Positions 9,918 through 18,400 are shown, counted from the first letter of the stretch. The stretch is DNA of 64,000 bases from Bradyrhizobium sp. Y36 (GCF_002531575.1 NZ_NWTI01000017.1:1-64000), one strand, 5' to 3'. Numbers and translations: made by a program. Notes: generated by a model from the letters alone, not told the origin.

Positions 9918-11087
9918 TCATTTCGCCCCCTGTGACGCAGGCGACGGCTTCCCGGCAGAGTCGGCGCGACTGCTTTGATCGGCATGTTTCGCCGATGTGG
10001 AATACATCGGCATCAGCACGCGGAAGGTGGTTTTGCGCGGCTGAGATTCGCATTCGATGATGCCCCCGTGATCGCCGACGATCTTGGCGACCAGCGCAAG
10101 ACCTAGGCCCGAGCCGGTCTGCTTGGTGGTCACGAAGGGGTCGAACAGATTGGGCAGAAGATCGTCCGGCACGCCTGGTCCGTTGTCCTTCACGCAGAAT
10201 TCGAGCGGCAACGATACCCGGGATTTTTGACCGGGGACTGACAGGCGCACGCCGGGGCGGAACGCGGTGGTGAGCTGGATCTCGGCGTCGGGGACGTCGA
10301 TCAGGGCTTCGGCGGCGTTCTTCACGAGATTGAGGAACACCTGAATGAGCTGGTCCTGGTTCGCCAGCACCGGCGGCAGCGAGGGATCGTAATCCTCGAT
10401 GAAGCGGATGTTGCGGGCAAAGCCGGACTGCGCCAGCCGCTTCACGTGGTCGAGCACGGAATGGATGTTGACGGGGCCGCGCACCACGGGGCGCTCGTCG
10501 CCGAACACCTCCATGCGGTCGACCAGCGTCACGATGCGGTCGGCCTCGTCGCAGATCAGCCGCGTCAGCATGCGGTCCTCGGACGAGGCCTGCTGCTCCA
10601 GCAGCTGCGCCGCGCCGCGGATGCCGGAGAGCGGGTTCTTGATCTCGTGCGCCAGCATCGCGGCCAGCGCGATCACCGAGCGCGCGGCGCTGCGATGGGT
10701 GAGCTGGCGGTCCATCTTGTCGGCGATGGTGCGTTCCTGCAGCATCACCACGATATGGCCGGGCCGCTCGGTGAGCGGGGCGACGTGCAGATCGACCTGG
10801 CGGTCGCCGCCCATGCGCGGCGTGCCGAGATCGACCTTGTACTCGTTGACGGGCGAGTTCGAGGAGCGCACCTGGTCGATCAGCGCCAGCAACGGGCTGC
10901 CGAACGGCACCAGCTCCTTCAACGATTGCCGCTTCAGGAACTGGGTCGAGATATCGAAGAAGGCTTCGGTTGCGATATTGGCCGCGACGATCTTGCCGTC
11001 CGGCCCGATCATGAGCACGGGATTGGGCAAGGCATCCAGCATCGCGTCGCTGTCGGACACCCGGCGATGTTCAGCGGCTGAGCTCAT
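9918..11087 (-). CDS. ntrB: Nitrogen sensor histidine kinase NtrB
   Basis: NtrB (NR-II) is the cytosolic kinase/phosphatase for NtrC and responds to PII proteins. The ATG at 11087 gives 389 residues and overlaps the dusB stop as ATGA, which implies translational coupling. A PAS domain comes first (ALPNPVLMIGPDGKI), then HisKA with H-box LAHEIKNPLSGIRGAAQLLE, then HATPase with GSGLGLALVAKIVGDHGG. There are no transmembrane segments, as expected. The length is slightly above the enterobacterial protein. Confidence 0.97.
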   Translation of the reverse strand: MSSAAEHRRVSDSDAMLDALPNPVLMIGPDGKIVAANIATEAFFDISTQFLKRQSLKELVPFGSPLLALIDQVRSSNSPVNEYKVDLGTPRMGGDRQVDLHVAPLTERPGHIVVMLQERTIADKMDRQLTHRSAARSVIALAAMLAHEIKNPLSGIRGAAQLLEQQASSEDRMLTRLICDEADRIVTLVDRMEVFGDERPVVRGPVNIHSVLDHVKRLAQSGFARNIRFIEDYDPSLPPVLANQDQLIQVFLNLVKNAAEALIDVPDAEIQLTTAFRPGVRLSVPGQKSRVSLPLEFCVKDNGPGVPDDLLPNLFDPFVTTKQTGSGLGLALVAKIVGDHGGIIECESQPRKTTFRVLMPMYSTSAKHADQSSRADSAGKPSPASQGAK

Positions 11088-12160
11088 GCAGCAGCGCTCC
11101 ATGCGAAATCGTCGAAGGCATCCTGCAGCGACTGGCGAACGAGGCGCGGATCCTCCGAGGTGAGGATCGTCTTCCGCCACCCCTTCAGCTTCTCGACGGA
11201 AGCGCCGCTTGCCTCTGCAGCGACGTCGAGCGCCCAGCCGAGATGCTTGCGGGCGTGCTTGAGGCCAACGCGCAGACCATAGAGCGCGCAGACGCCCTCA
11301 TAGAGCGTCTGGACATAATGCAGCTGGGTTTCGAGCGAGGGCGTCGCCTCCTCGGCCCCGCCCGTCAGGCGGCGGCCGATCTGGCCGGGCAACCAGGGCT
11401 GGCCCTGCGCGCCGCGGCCGATCATCACGGCGTCGGCGCCGGAGGCCTCGAGCGCCGCGAGCGCCTTCTCGTAAGTCGTGATGTCGCCATTGACGACGAG
11501 CGGAATCGAGATCGCCTCGCGCACCGCGCGGATCGCATCCCAATCGGCCTCGCCCTTGTAGAACTGGCTGCGGGTGCGGCCGTGGACCGTGACGAGCCTG
11601 ACGCCGGCCGCTTCCGCTCGCTGCGCCAGCTCCGGCGCGTTACGCGTGCGGTCGTCCCAGCCGAGCCGCATCTTCAGCGTCACCGGCACCTTCACCGCCG
11701 CGATGGTCGCATCGATCAGGCTGACGGCATGGTCGAGGTCGCGCATCAAGGCCGAGCCGGACTGGCCACCGGTGACGTGGCGGGCCGGACAGCCCATGTT
11801 GATGTCGATGATATCGGCGCCCTCGGCCTCGGCGATCCGGGCGCCCTCGGCCATCCAATGGGCCTCGCAGCCGGCGAGCTGGACCACATGCGGGCCGACG
11901 CCCGTGGCTTCGCAGCGCAACCGGGACATCCGGTGGCCGTTGGCAAGCTCATCGCTGGCAGTCATTTCGGACACGACGAGACCGGCCCCGAGCTCGGCGG
12001 CCAGCCGGCGGACGGGCGAGTCCGTCACCCCCGACATCGGCGCCAGGAAGACCGGGGTGGCGACGTCAATATCGCCAATTTTCAACGGCTTAGAGCCGGA
12101 TACTGCCGAACCGGTCACGGGGGTCTCGTTGCCTGGGCAGGGCCTCATCGCGCCTGCCAC
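11084..12160 (-). CDS. dusB: tRNA-dihydrouridine synthase DusB (NifR3)
   Basis: DusB reduces uridine to dihydrouridine in the tRNA D-loop with FMN and NADPH. In rhizobia and Rhodobacter this gene is called nifR3 and leads the ntrBC operon. The 358-residue protein has the TIM-barrel signatures LAPMSGVTDSPVRRLA, INMGCPARHVTGGQSGSALM with the catalytic Cys, TVHGRTRSQFYKG and MIGRGAQGQPWL. A second in-frame ATG four codons in is an alternative start. Two NtrC-like sites lie upstream, so expression of the operon is probably autoregulated. Confidence 0.96.
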   Translation of the reverse strand: MAGAMRPCPGNETPVTGSAVSGSKPLKIGDIDVATPVFLAPMSGVTDSPVRRLAAELGAGLVVSEMTASDELANGHRMSRLRCEATGVGPHVVQLAGCEAHWMAEGARIAEAEGADIIDINMGCPARHVTGGQSGSALMRDLDHAVSLIDATIAAVKVPVTLKMRLGWDDRTRNAPELAQRAEAAGVRLVTVHGRTRSQFYKGEADWDAIRAVREAISIPLVVNGDITTYEKALAALEASGADAVMIGRGAQGQPWLPGQIGRRLTGGAEEATPSLETQLHYVQTLYEGVCALYGLRVGLKHARKHLGWALDVAAEASGASVEKLKGWRKTILTSEDPRLVRQSLQDAFDDFAWSAAA

Positions 12161-12171
12161 GACCTATCTTG

Positions 12172-12188
12172 CGCACAATTCTTGTGCA
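12172..12188 (-). promoter_or_regulatory. Candidate NtrC-binding site upstream of dusB-ntrBC
   Basis: CGCACAATTCTTGTGCA is a 7-3-7 inverted repeat with perfect 6-bp core arms GCACAA/TTGTGC. It matches the NtrC consensus TGCACYA-N3-TRGTGCA at 11 of 14 fixed positions. It begins 12 bp upstream of the dusB start codon, a place suited to autorepression. Confidence 0.6.
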
Positions 12189-12240
12189 GTCAAGCGTCAT
12201 GCCTACAGTTTAGACAAGTCCGCAAATCTTTCAAGTGCAG

Positions 12241-12257
12241 TGCAGCAAAATGCTGTT
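12241..12257 (-). promoter_or_regulatory. Second, weaker NtrC-like site
   Basis: TGCAGCAAAATGCTGTT has 5-bp inverted arms CAGCA/TGCTG around AAA. One half is close to the NtrC half-site and the other is degenerate. Its centre is 69 bp from that of the 12172-12188 site. Paired sites are common at ntrBC operons. Confidence 0.35.
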
Positions 12258-12268
12258 TCCAACAATCC

Positions 12269-12287
12269 GGGGAAACCCCCTTTTTTT
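12269..12287 (+). terminator. Small hairpin followed by a T-tract in the ispDF leader
   Basis: GGGG-AAA-CCCC(C) is followed directly by seven T residues on the plus strand. It looks like a minimal intrinsic terminator or attenuator about 80 bp before ispDF. No plus-strand gene lies upstream to be terminated, so it would act within the ispDF leader or be fortuitous. Confidence 0.35.
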
Positions 12288-12365
12288 GCGGGCCTGCCGT
12301 GCTAGAGGCATGCGGCAATCACCCCACTCCCCGACTCTCCATCACCAACTGAGTATTCGAGTCCT

Positions 12366-13547
12366 ATGGCGAAATCACAGCGCACCGCGGTCGTCCTCGT
12401 CGCAGCCGGGCGTGGACTGCGTGCCGGCGCCGGCGGGCCGAAGCAATATCGCGAGATCGGCGGCGTGCCCGTGATCTACCGCGCCATGGAAGCCTTCAGC
12501 CGCCACGCGGACGTGTTTGCGGTCCAGCCCGTGGTGAACCCCGACGACAGCGCCATGTTCACGGCCGCGGTCGCAGGCTTGAAGCACGAGCCGCCGACCA
12601 ACGGCGGCGCCACGCGTCAGGCCTCGGTGCTCGCCGGCCTTGAAGCGCTCGCCAGGCACAAGCCCGATATCGTGCTGATCCACGACGCCGCCCGCCCCTT
12701 CGTCTCGGCCGGCGTGATCTCGCGCGCGATCGAGGCCGCAACCCGCACCGGCGCTGCGATCCCCGTCGTTCCCGTCACCGACACCATCAAGGTCACCGGC
12801 GCGGGCGGCGACGTCGAGGACACGCCGGACCGGGCCCGTTTGCGAATCGCGCAGACGCCGCAATCCTTTCGTTTCGACGTCATCCTCGAGGCGCATCGTC
12901 GCGCGGCAAAGGATGGACGCTCGGATTTCACCGACGATGCCGCCATTGCCGAATGGGCGGGATTGACGGTCGCAACCTTTGAAGGCGATGTTGCCAACAT
13001 GAAGCTCACCACCCCCGAAGATTTCGTGCGCGAGGAAGCGCGCCTGGCGGCCCAACTCGGCGACATCAGGACCGGCACGGGCTACGACGTGCACGCCTTC
13101 GGCGAAGGCGACCACGTCATGCTCTGCGGCGTGCGCGTGCCGCACACCAAGGGTTTTCTCGCTCATTCCGACGGCGATGTCGGCCTGCATGCGCTGGTCG
13201 ATGCCATCCTCGGCGCGCTCGCCGACGGCGACATCGGCTCGCACTTCCCGCCGACCGATCCCAAATGGAAGGGCGCCTCCTCCGACCAGTTCCTGAAATA
13301 CGCCATCGAGCGCGTCACGGCGCGCGGCGGCCGCATCGCCAATCTCGAGGTCACCATGATCTGCGAGCGGCCGAAGATCGGCCCGTTGCGCGACACCATG
13401 CGCGCGCGCATCGCCGAAATCTCCGGCGTCGACATCTCGCGCGTCGCGGTGAAGGCGACCACCAGCGAGCGGCTCGGCTTCACCGGCCGTGAAGAAGGCA
13501 TCGCGGCGACCGCGAGCGCCACCATCCGCCTGCCCTGGAGCGTCTAG
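12366..13547 (+). CDS. ispDF: Bifunctional IspD/IspF enzyme of the MEP pathway
   Basis: The fusion makes CDP-methylerythritol (IspD) and cyclises the later intermediate to MEcPP (IspF) in isoprenoid synthesis. The 393-residue protein has an IspD half at residues 1-230 (VAAGRGLRAGAGGPKQYRE; HDAARPFVS) and an IspF half from about 235 (TGTGYDVHAFGEG; LAHSDGDVGLHALVDAILGA; DIGSHFPPTDP). The metal-binding Asp-x-His and His of IspF are present. IspDF fusions are typical of alphaproteobacteria. It is divergent from dusB, a conserved neighbour arrangement. CinA-like follows after 3 bp. Confidence 0.97.
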   Translation: MAKSQRTAVVLVAAGRGLRAGAGGPKQYREIGGVPVIYRAMEAFSRHADVFAVQPVVNPDDSAMFTAAVAGLKHEPPTNGGATRQASVLAGLEALARHKPDIVLIHDAARPFVSAGVISRAIEAATRTGAAIPVVPVTDTIKVTGAGGDVEDTPDRARLRIAQTPQSFRFDVILEAHRRAAKDGRSDFTDDAAIAEWAGLTVATFEGDVANMKLTTPEDFVREEARLAAQLGDIRTGTGYDVHAFGEGDHVMLCGVRVPHTKGFLAHSDGDVGLHALVDAILGALADGDIGSHFPPTDPKWKGASSDQFLKYAIERVTARGGRIANLEVTMICERPKIGPLRDTMRARIAEISGVDISRVAVKATTSERLGFTGREEGIAATASATIRLPWSV

Positions 13548-13550
13548 GCC

Positions 13551-14162
13551 ATGGGCGGCAGCGACGCACGCGCCCTCTCCCGCTCGCTGCTCGATCTGTG
13601 CCGGATGCGCAAGCTGACGATCGCGACGGCGGAGTCCTGCACCGGCGGTCTCGTCGCGGCCGCGCTGACCGACATCCCCGGTTCGTCTGACGTCATCGAT
13701 CGCGGCTTCGTCACCTATTCCAACGACGCCAAGCGCGCGATGCTTGGGGTCGAGGCGGGCACGCTCGCCAATTTCGGTGCGGTCAGCAAGGAAACCGCAA
13801 CCGCCATGGCGGTCGGCGCGCTGGAGCGGGCCGATGTCGATCTCGCGGTTGCCATCACCGGCATTGCGGGTCCCGGTGGCGCGACGCCCGGCAAGCCGGT
13901 CGGTCTCGTCCACTTCGCCGCCGCCGCGCGCGATGGCCGCATCATCCACCGCGAGCATCGCTTCGGGGCGATCGGCCGCAGCGCCGTTCGTCAGCGCTCC
14001 GTGGTCGAGGCGCTGCGCATGCTGATGGACCTGGCTCGCGGCCCGCAGGTCGCGGCCAAGCCGAAACGCGCCGCGGCAGTAACCCGCCTGCGCCCCCGCG
14101 TGACGCGCTCGCCGCGCCGGCATGCGGCCAAACGCCGGACGCCGCGGCCGCCGCGCGGCTGA
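13551..14162 (+). CDS. CinA C-terminal-domain protein (PncC-like NMN amidohydrolase)
   Basis: This family contains the stand-alone CinA C-terminal domain, which deamidates nicotinamide mononucleotide in NAD recycling. The 203-residue protein carries the signature ATAESCTGGLVAAALTDIPG and AVAITGIAGPGGATPGKPVG. The enzyme core ends near residue 165. An unusual tail of about 35 residues follows, very rich in Arg, Lys and Pro (RLRPRVTRSPRRHAAKRR), which is not part of the domain and could bind nucleic acid. It starts 3 bp after ispDF and is probably cotranscribed. Confidence 0.92.
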   Translation: MGGSDARALSRSLLDLCRMRKLTIATAESCTGGLVAAALTDIPGSSDVIDRGFVTYSNDAKRAMLGVEAGTLANFGAVSKETATAMAVGALERADVDLAVAITGIAGPGGATPGKPVGLVHFAAAARDGRIIHREHRFGAIGRSAVRQRSVVEALRMLMDLARGPQVAAKPKRAAAVTRLRPRVTRSPRRHAAKRRTPRPPRG

Positions 14163-14171
14163 TCGCTCCGC

Positions 14172-14990
14172 TTACGGCTTGCGGGCGATCACGCGGATCG
14201 CAGCCAGATTGTCGCGATGCTGCTCGAACACCCGGCGCATCCCCAGCACCCGCCGCCGCGCCGCCCGGTCGCGCAGCAGATTCCTCGCGAGCCGCAACGC
14301 GCCGATCAGGCCCTCGTCCTCGACAAGGCGCCGCGGCCGCAGCAGGTGCATCGGCGCAAATTCGACCGCCTCGATGTGAAAGCCGACACTCTCCAGCAGC
14401 CCTCTCCATCCGTCGCCGGACAAGGGACGCGCGCCGACATGGATGGCTCCGGAGAGCGCGCGGTCGATCTCCTGCCTCTGGCCGAACGGCATGTCGTCGG
14501 GTGTCACGGCGAGCTCGTGGATGCCATAGCGCCCGCCGGGGCGAAGCAGCCGGAACGCCTCGGCCGCGATGCGGCGCTTCTGCTCCTGAGTCTGCATGCT
14601 CAGCATCGCCTCGCCGATCACGACCGAGGCAAAGCCGGCCGGCAGCGTCGTCTGATCGGCCGTGCCGACGACGACCGCGACATGTCCCTTCGCAGGAAGC
14701 TGCCGGCTGGTCCACGCCGCCGCCTGCGCATCGCGCTCGACGCCGACATAGCGCCGCGGGCCCCGTTCCAGGATCATGCGTGCGGTAACGCCAAGCCCGG
14801 GCGCAAACTCGACGACATCATCTTCGGCGCCGATCACCAGCCCGTGCAGCAGCGCGCGCGTCAGGCCAAGACCGCCCGGACGCAGCACGCGCTTGCCGAG
14901 CCGGGCCAGCAGCCAGTGGCCCGGCATCTTCGCGACGTCGAGATCGCAGCCCGGCAGTTCGGCCGGCGGCATCGTGTGGTCCGCAATCAT
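14172..14990 (-). CDS. Class I SAM-dependent methyltransferase
   Basis: The 272-residue protein has a Rossmann methyltransferase fold with motif I VVEFAPGLGVTARMI, followed by an acidic position in YVGVERDAQA and a motif with SVVIGEAMLSMQ. Substrate cannot be told from sequence. It lies 19 bp downstream of the TonB-dependent receptor on the same strand, so the pair may be cotranscribed. It converges with the CinA-like gene with only 9 bp between stops. Confidence 0.85.
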   Translation of the reverse strand: MIADHTMPPAELPGCDLDVAKMPGHWLLARLGKRVLRPGGLGLTRALLHGLVIGAEDDVVEFAPGLGVTARMILERGPRRYVGVERDAQAAAWTSRQLPAKGHVAVVVGTADQTTLPAGFASVVIGEAMLSMQTQEQKRRIAAEAFRLLRPGGRYGIHELAVTPDDMPFGQRQEIDRALSGAIHVGARPLSGDGWRGLLESVGFHIEAVEFAPMHLLRPRRLVEDEGLIGALRLARNLLRDRAARRRVLGMRRVFEQHRDNLAAIRVIARKP

Positions 14991-15009
14991 CTTGAATCTC
15001 CTTTGCGAG

Positions 15010-17340
15010 TTAGAACCGCGCCCGGATGCCGCCGTAATAGCCGCGTCCGTCGCCGGGGATGAAAGCGGCCTGGTCCGGCCGCGCCTGATCGACGATCAGG
15101 GTTGATGCGGCATAGGTCGCGTTGAACAGATTGGTGATCTCGCCGAACACCGAGACGCGTTCGCTGATCCGGTATTCGCTGCGCAGGTCGGCGACCACGA
15201 ACGGATCGGCGAACAGCGTGTTCATGTTGTCGACCGGCATGTGGCCCGGGCTCCAGCGCACCACGCCCTGAAGCTTCCAGGCGTCGGTCGCCTGATATTG
15301 CAGGACCGCGTTGACGAGATGCGGCGGCGCGCCGGCGAGGTGGTTGTTGCCGCGCAGCGGATCGTTGTCGAAGCGGAAGTCCTGATAGGTGTAGGCGACA
15401 CGGCCGGTCAGCCGCTCCGTCAGCCTGACACCGAAGCCGAGCTCGACGCCGAAATGCGTGGTGCGGTCGGCATTGAAGGCCGCCATCAGCGCGCCGGTGG
15501 AATCGCGCAGGCTCAAAAGCTCGTTGTCGACCCAGGAATAATAGCTGACCGCATCCCATGACAGGATGCCGGCGCGTCCGCGCCAGCCGCCTTCGACCGT
15601 GGTGGCGGTCTGGGCCTTCAGATCGGGCGTTGCGAACACCGCGGCGACCAGCGCCGGATTGCCCGGCGTCGGCCGGCCGGCGCTGCTGTTCGGGGTCCCG
15701 TTGATCGTCGCCAGCAGATCGTCATGCGACGGCGGCTCGAAGCTGCGGCTGACCGCGGCAAAGATGGTCTGGCTGGTCACGGGGCGGAAGGTCACGCCGA
15801 GGCTGGGGCTCCAGGCCGAATAGCTGCGCGCATAGCTCGAGCTCTGCGTCGGCACGGCGCCGTTCGGCAGCAGCGCGGTCGGGTTGGCCGGATTGTAGGC
15901 AATCGTCGGCCGTGTCGCGTTCCGATAGAGATCGTCATTGTCGCGCGTGGCATAGCCATAGGCGATCGCAGGCGACACCGTGATCCGGTCCCAGACCGGA
16001 AGATTGACGCCAGTATGAAGCGCGAGCGTGGTCGCGTCGAGCCGGCTCTCGCCGAACTTGGCCCCGGCCTGCCCGGCCTGGTTGATGAAGTTCTCCCGGT
16101 CCGCCGATCCCACCGAATATTGCGCGGTGGTTTCCACGAGCGGCAGCGCAGCTGCGCTGTCGGGCTTGTAGGCGTAGCGGAACACGCCGGTCGCATCGTC
16201 GCCCCGCGTGGCGCGGATGCCCGACGAGATCGGGAAGCGGAACATGTCGTCGGTGTGGGTGTAGCCGAGCGCAATGTCGAACAGATGCGCGTCGAACGTC
16301 GCGGTGGTCCGCGAACCCAGAACGAACTGGTCGCCCTCGCGCCGGGGCCTGTCGCGCACCACGTTGGGGCCGGGATTGATCGAGGTGGACGGCGGGATGA
16401 AGGTCGGGCCGGCAAACACCTGCTTCGGATTGGCCTCCATCGCGCTCTTGGTCAGCGGTCCCGCGACGTCGAAGCCGAGATCGGTGTAGCCGATGAAGAA
16501 ACGCGTGCTGACATTCTCGGACAGCACGGCGCCGATATTGGCGTTGAAGCTGCTGCGCTCGGAGCTGTTGTAGTCGCGAAAGCCGTCGCGGCGACTGAAA
16601 TCGGCCTGGACCAGCGCGTCCACATTGTCCTTCCTGCCGCCGGTCTGCGCGCTCGCGTTGATCTGGCCGAAGCTGCCCCCGCTGACTGCGACTTGCGTGC
16701 CAGGCGAGGACGATCCCGTCGGCGACACGAAGTTCAGGGCGCCGCCGAGCACGGTCGCGCCGAGGCGATTGGCCATGTAGCCGCGATAGACCTCGATGGC
16801 CTCGGCCTGCTGCGGATTGGCAAAGCCGACGATGTAGGAGCCGTCGGCGCGATTGATCGGCAGGCCGTTCTGCAGCACCAGCAGCCCGCGCTCGACCGGA
16901 TTCTGCTGCAGGCCGGAGCCGCGGATCTGGATGCGCGGCTGGTCGTTGCCGCCGAAGAAGTTCTGCACCACGACGCCGGGAACGCCGCTGAGCGCGCGCG
17001 ACAGGGTTGGATTGCCGGTCGGCGCCAGATCCTCGCGCTTGACCAGGGCGACGCCGCCCGCGAGCGCCTCGAAGCGCTCCTGCACCGACGCGGCTGCCGT
17101 CGCGGGCGCCGTTGCCGCTTCGCCGGAGCCGTCACCGCTGCGAGGCTGCGGCTTGGCGGCCCGGCGCCGTGCCGCAACCCGCTCGTGCGCGGCCACCGCG
17201 GGCTTCGCTGCGCTCTTCGGCGCATCCACAACCACGGGATCGAGCTGGACCGCCGCGCCAGGCGTTGCCGATTGCGCGAGGCAGGCTTCTCCGGCCAACG
17301 CCGGCAGCAACAGGACCGACGCCGTCAACGACAGCCGCAT
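15010..17340 (-). CDS. TonB-dependent outer-membrane receptor
   Basis: The 776-residue protein is an outer-membrane beta-barrel receptor driven by TonB, for a siderophore, metal chelate or similar ligand. The ATG at 17340 was chosen because it is followed by a signal peptide (MRLSLTASVLLLPALAGEAC); the longer frame upstream is not receptor-like. A low-complexity Ala/Pro/Arg linker precedes the plug domain (LSRALSGVPGVVVQNFFG; IQIRGSGLQQNP; IEVYRGYMANRLGATVLGG). The C-terminus ends IRARF, a normal barrel end with terminal Phe. The plug resembles FecA-type receptors. An 11-bp-arm palindrome about 200 bp upstream may be its operator. Confidence 0.93.
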   Translation of the reverse strand: MRLSLTASVLLLPALAGEACLAQSATPGAAVQLDPVVVDAPKSAAKPAVAAHERVAARRRAAKPQPRSGDGSGEAATAPATAAASVQERFEALAGGVALVKREDLAPTGNPTLSRALSGVPGVVVQNFFGGNDQPRIQIRGSGLQQNPVERGLLVLQNGLPINRADGSYIVGFANPQQAEAIEVYRGYMANRLGATVLGGALNFVSPTGSSSPGTQVAVSGGSFGQINASAQTGGRKDNVDALVQADFSRRDGFRDYNSSERSSFNANIGAVLSENVSTRFFIGYTDLGFDVAGPLTKSAMEANPKQVFAGPTFIPPSTSINPGPNVVRDRPRREGDQFVLGSRTTATFDAHLFDIALGYTHTDDMFRFPISSGIRATRGDDATGVFRYAYKPDSAAALPLVETTAQYSVGSADRENFINQAGQAGAKFGESRLDATTLALHTGVNLPVWDRITVSPAIAYGYATRDNDDLYRNATRPTIAYNPANPTALLPNGAVPTQSSSYARSYSAWSPSLGVTFRPVTSQTIFAAVSRSFEPPSHDDLLATINGTPNSSAGRPTPGNPALVAAVFATPDLKAQTATTVEGGWRGRAGILSWDAVSYYSWVDNELLSLRDSTGALMAAFNADRTTHFGVELGFGVRLTERLTGRVAYTYQDFRFDNDPLRGNNHLAGAPPHLVNAVLQYQATDAWKLQGVVRWSPGHMPVDNMNTLFADPFVVADLRSEYRISERVSVFGEITNLFNATYAASTLIVDQARPDQAAFIPGDGRGYYGGIRARF

Positions 17341-17540
17341 CGTGCCCTGGATTTTGTTTCGCGGCCGCCCTCGCCCCGATGAAAGGTTGTTGATCGTACG
17401 TTCCACTGCAGCCCCATTTTTCTTGCGGCCCGACGTATTGGAGCGCGAGCCGGTGTCCGCGCGACGGTGCATGCCGTCGCGATCGGCCGCGAAGCTCGCC
17501 GCTGGTGCCGGGAATCTGGTTGCGCTGGAGCAAATAGCGC

Positions 17541-17571
17541 GCGGCTTGGAATTAGTTTCGTTCCAAGCTGC
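17541..17571. promoter_or_regulatory. Palindrome upstream of TonB receptor, candidate operator
   Basis: Arms GCGGCTTGGAA and TTCCAAGCTGC pair at 10 of 11 positions around a 9-nt spacer; the inner 8 bp (GCTTGGAA/TTCCAAGC) are perfect. It lies about 200 bp upstream of the receptor start. It could be a repressor site (metal or iron regulator) or an RNA hairpin in a long leader. The specific regulator is unknown. Confidence 0.45.
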
Positions 17572-17772
17572 AGGGTCCGCGTTATGTCGCCGCCGGGCTC
17601 CCGCTGCCGCAAGCGGCGCGCTCGCATGGTCGGGCACACGCTGCTTGACCGCGTCGGCATCGGACGGCTTGACCTTGGCGCTGACAGCCAATTCCACCAT
17701 GCGCGCGGCGGGATCGGCCGCAATCACCTTGGACGCATTGACCGACAGCCCGGGAGCACCGCCCGCGTGAAT

Positions 17773-17799
17773 CCCGGATGCCGCTAGCGCTCGTCCGGG
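17773..17799. repeat. REP-like hairpin
   Basis: CCCGGA (17773-17778) and TCCGGG (17794-17799) flank a 15-nt loop. The unit with its flanks (ATCCCGGATG...CGTCCGGGCTA) is like the short CCCGGATG-type palindromes scattered between genes in Bradyrhizobium. Recognition is from memory. Confidence 0.55.
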
Positions 17800-18149
17800 C
17801 TACAAGCCCTTGTGTTGCCCGACAGGCAAAACACCCAACCGGCCGGTCAATCGCCTCGCGCAAAAATATTCGCCTTTACAGAAATTCGGCTTTGTCGCAT
17901 TCTCTCGTCACCTCACCCCGGTCAGAGGGGCGTATCGCGATCGTCACGAAACGTGGGGTGAGCTGCGGTGGGCGCTCGTCACATCGGCGCGACAGGCATT
18001 GCAGGGCGGCAAAACCGTGAGCAACGACCTTCGCGCACACGACCGGTGTGACATGCGTACGGCAAAACCGTGTCGTCCTGACGCCCGGGGTCTGTGCGTC
18101 AAGTCTTGTGGTGATGTGTGTTGCCCGACCGGGCGCGCGCATCAGTCAT

Positions 18150-18400
18150 CTGCAAGGCGACGGGGGCAATAGTGCATCGCTCCCCGGGGAGAGCTCGGCA
18201 TAAGCCGTCAAACCACTGCGCAGGGAAGGCCGGGTTGTCCTGGCTACACCTGTATGCCGCTGTGCAGCTTCTTGTGACGCAGGATTCGCACAGTGGACCG
18301 CGGGTGCCAGCCGGCATCCGGTCTTCCCTGCGCCCCCTGACAAAGGAGGGCGATGTGACCAGGCAAAACTCGGGCAGGAACTGCCGCGAGGCTGCTGCGT
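18150..18400. repeat. Structured intergenic repeat with long-range stem
   Basis: GCGCAGGGAAGGCCGG (18218-18233) pairs with CCGGTCTTCCCTGCGC (18318-18333) over 16 positions, one of them a G-U wobble if transcribed on the plus strand. A nested stem, CCGCTGTGC (18257-18265) with GCACAGTGG (18288-18296), lies inside. The block resembles a family of roughly 200-300 bp intergenic repeats I recall from Bradyrhizobium, but its exact limits here are uncertain. The folding suggests a structured RNA or mobile palindromic repeat; strand and function are unknown. Confidence 0.5.

Noticed and set aside
17400..17760. Cobalamin riboswitch upstream of the TonB receptor
   Set aside because: No GCCACTG box or the matching conserved core could be found on the minus strand.
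17582..17863. Cysteine/arginine-rich minus-strand ORF
   Set aside because: It runs across a REP-like hairpin and has shadow composition; no homologue recognised.
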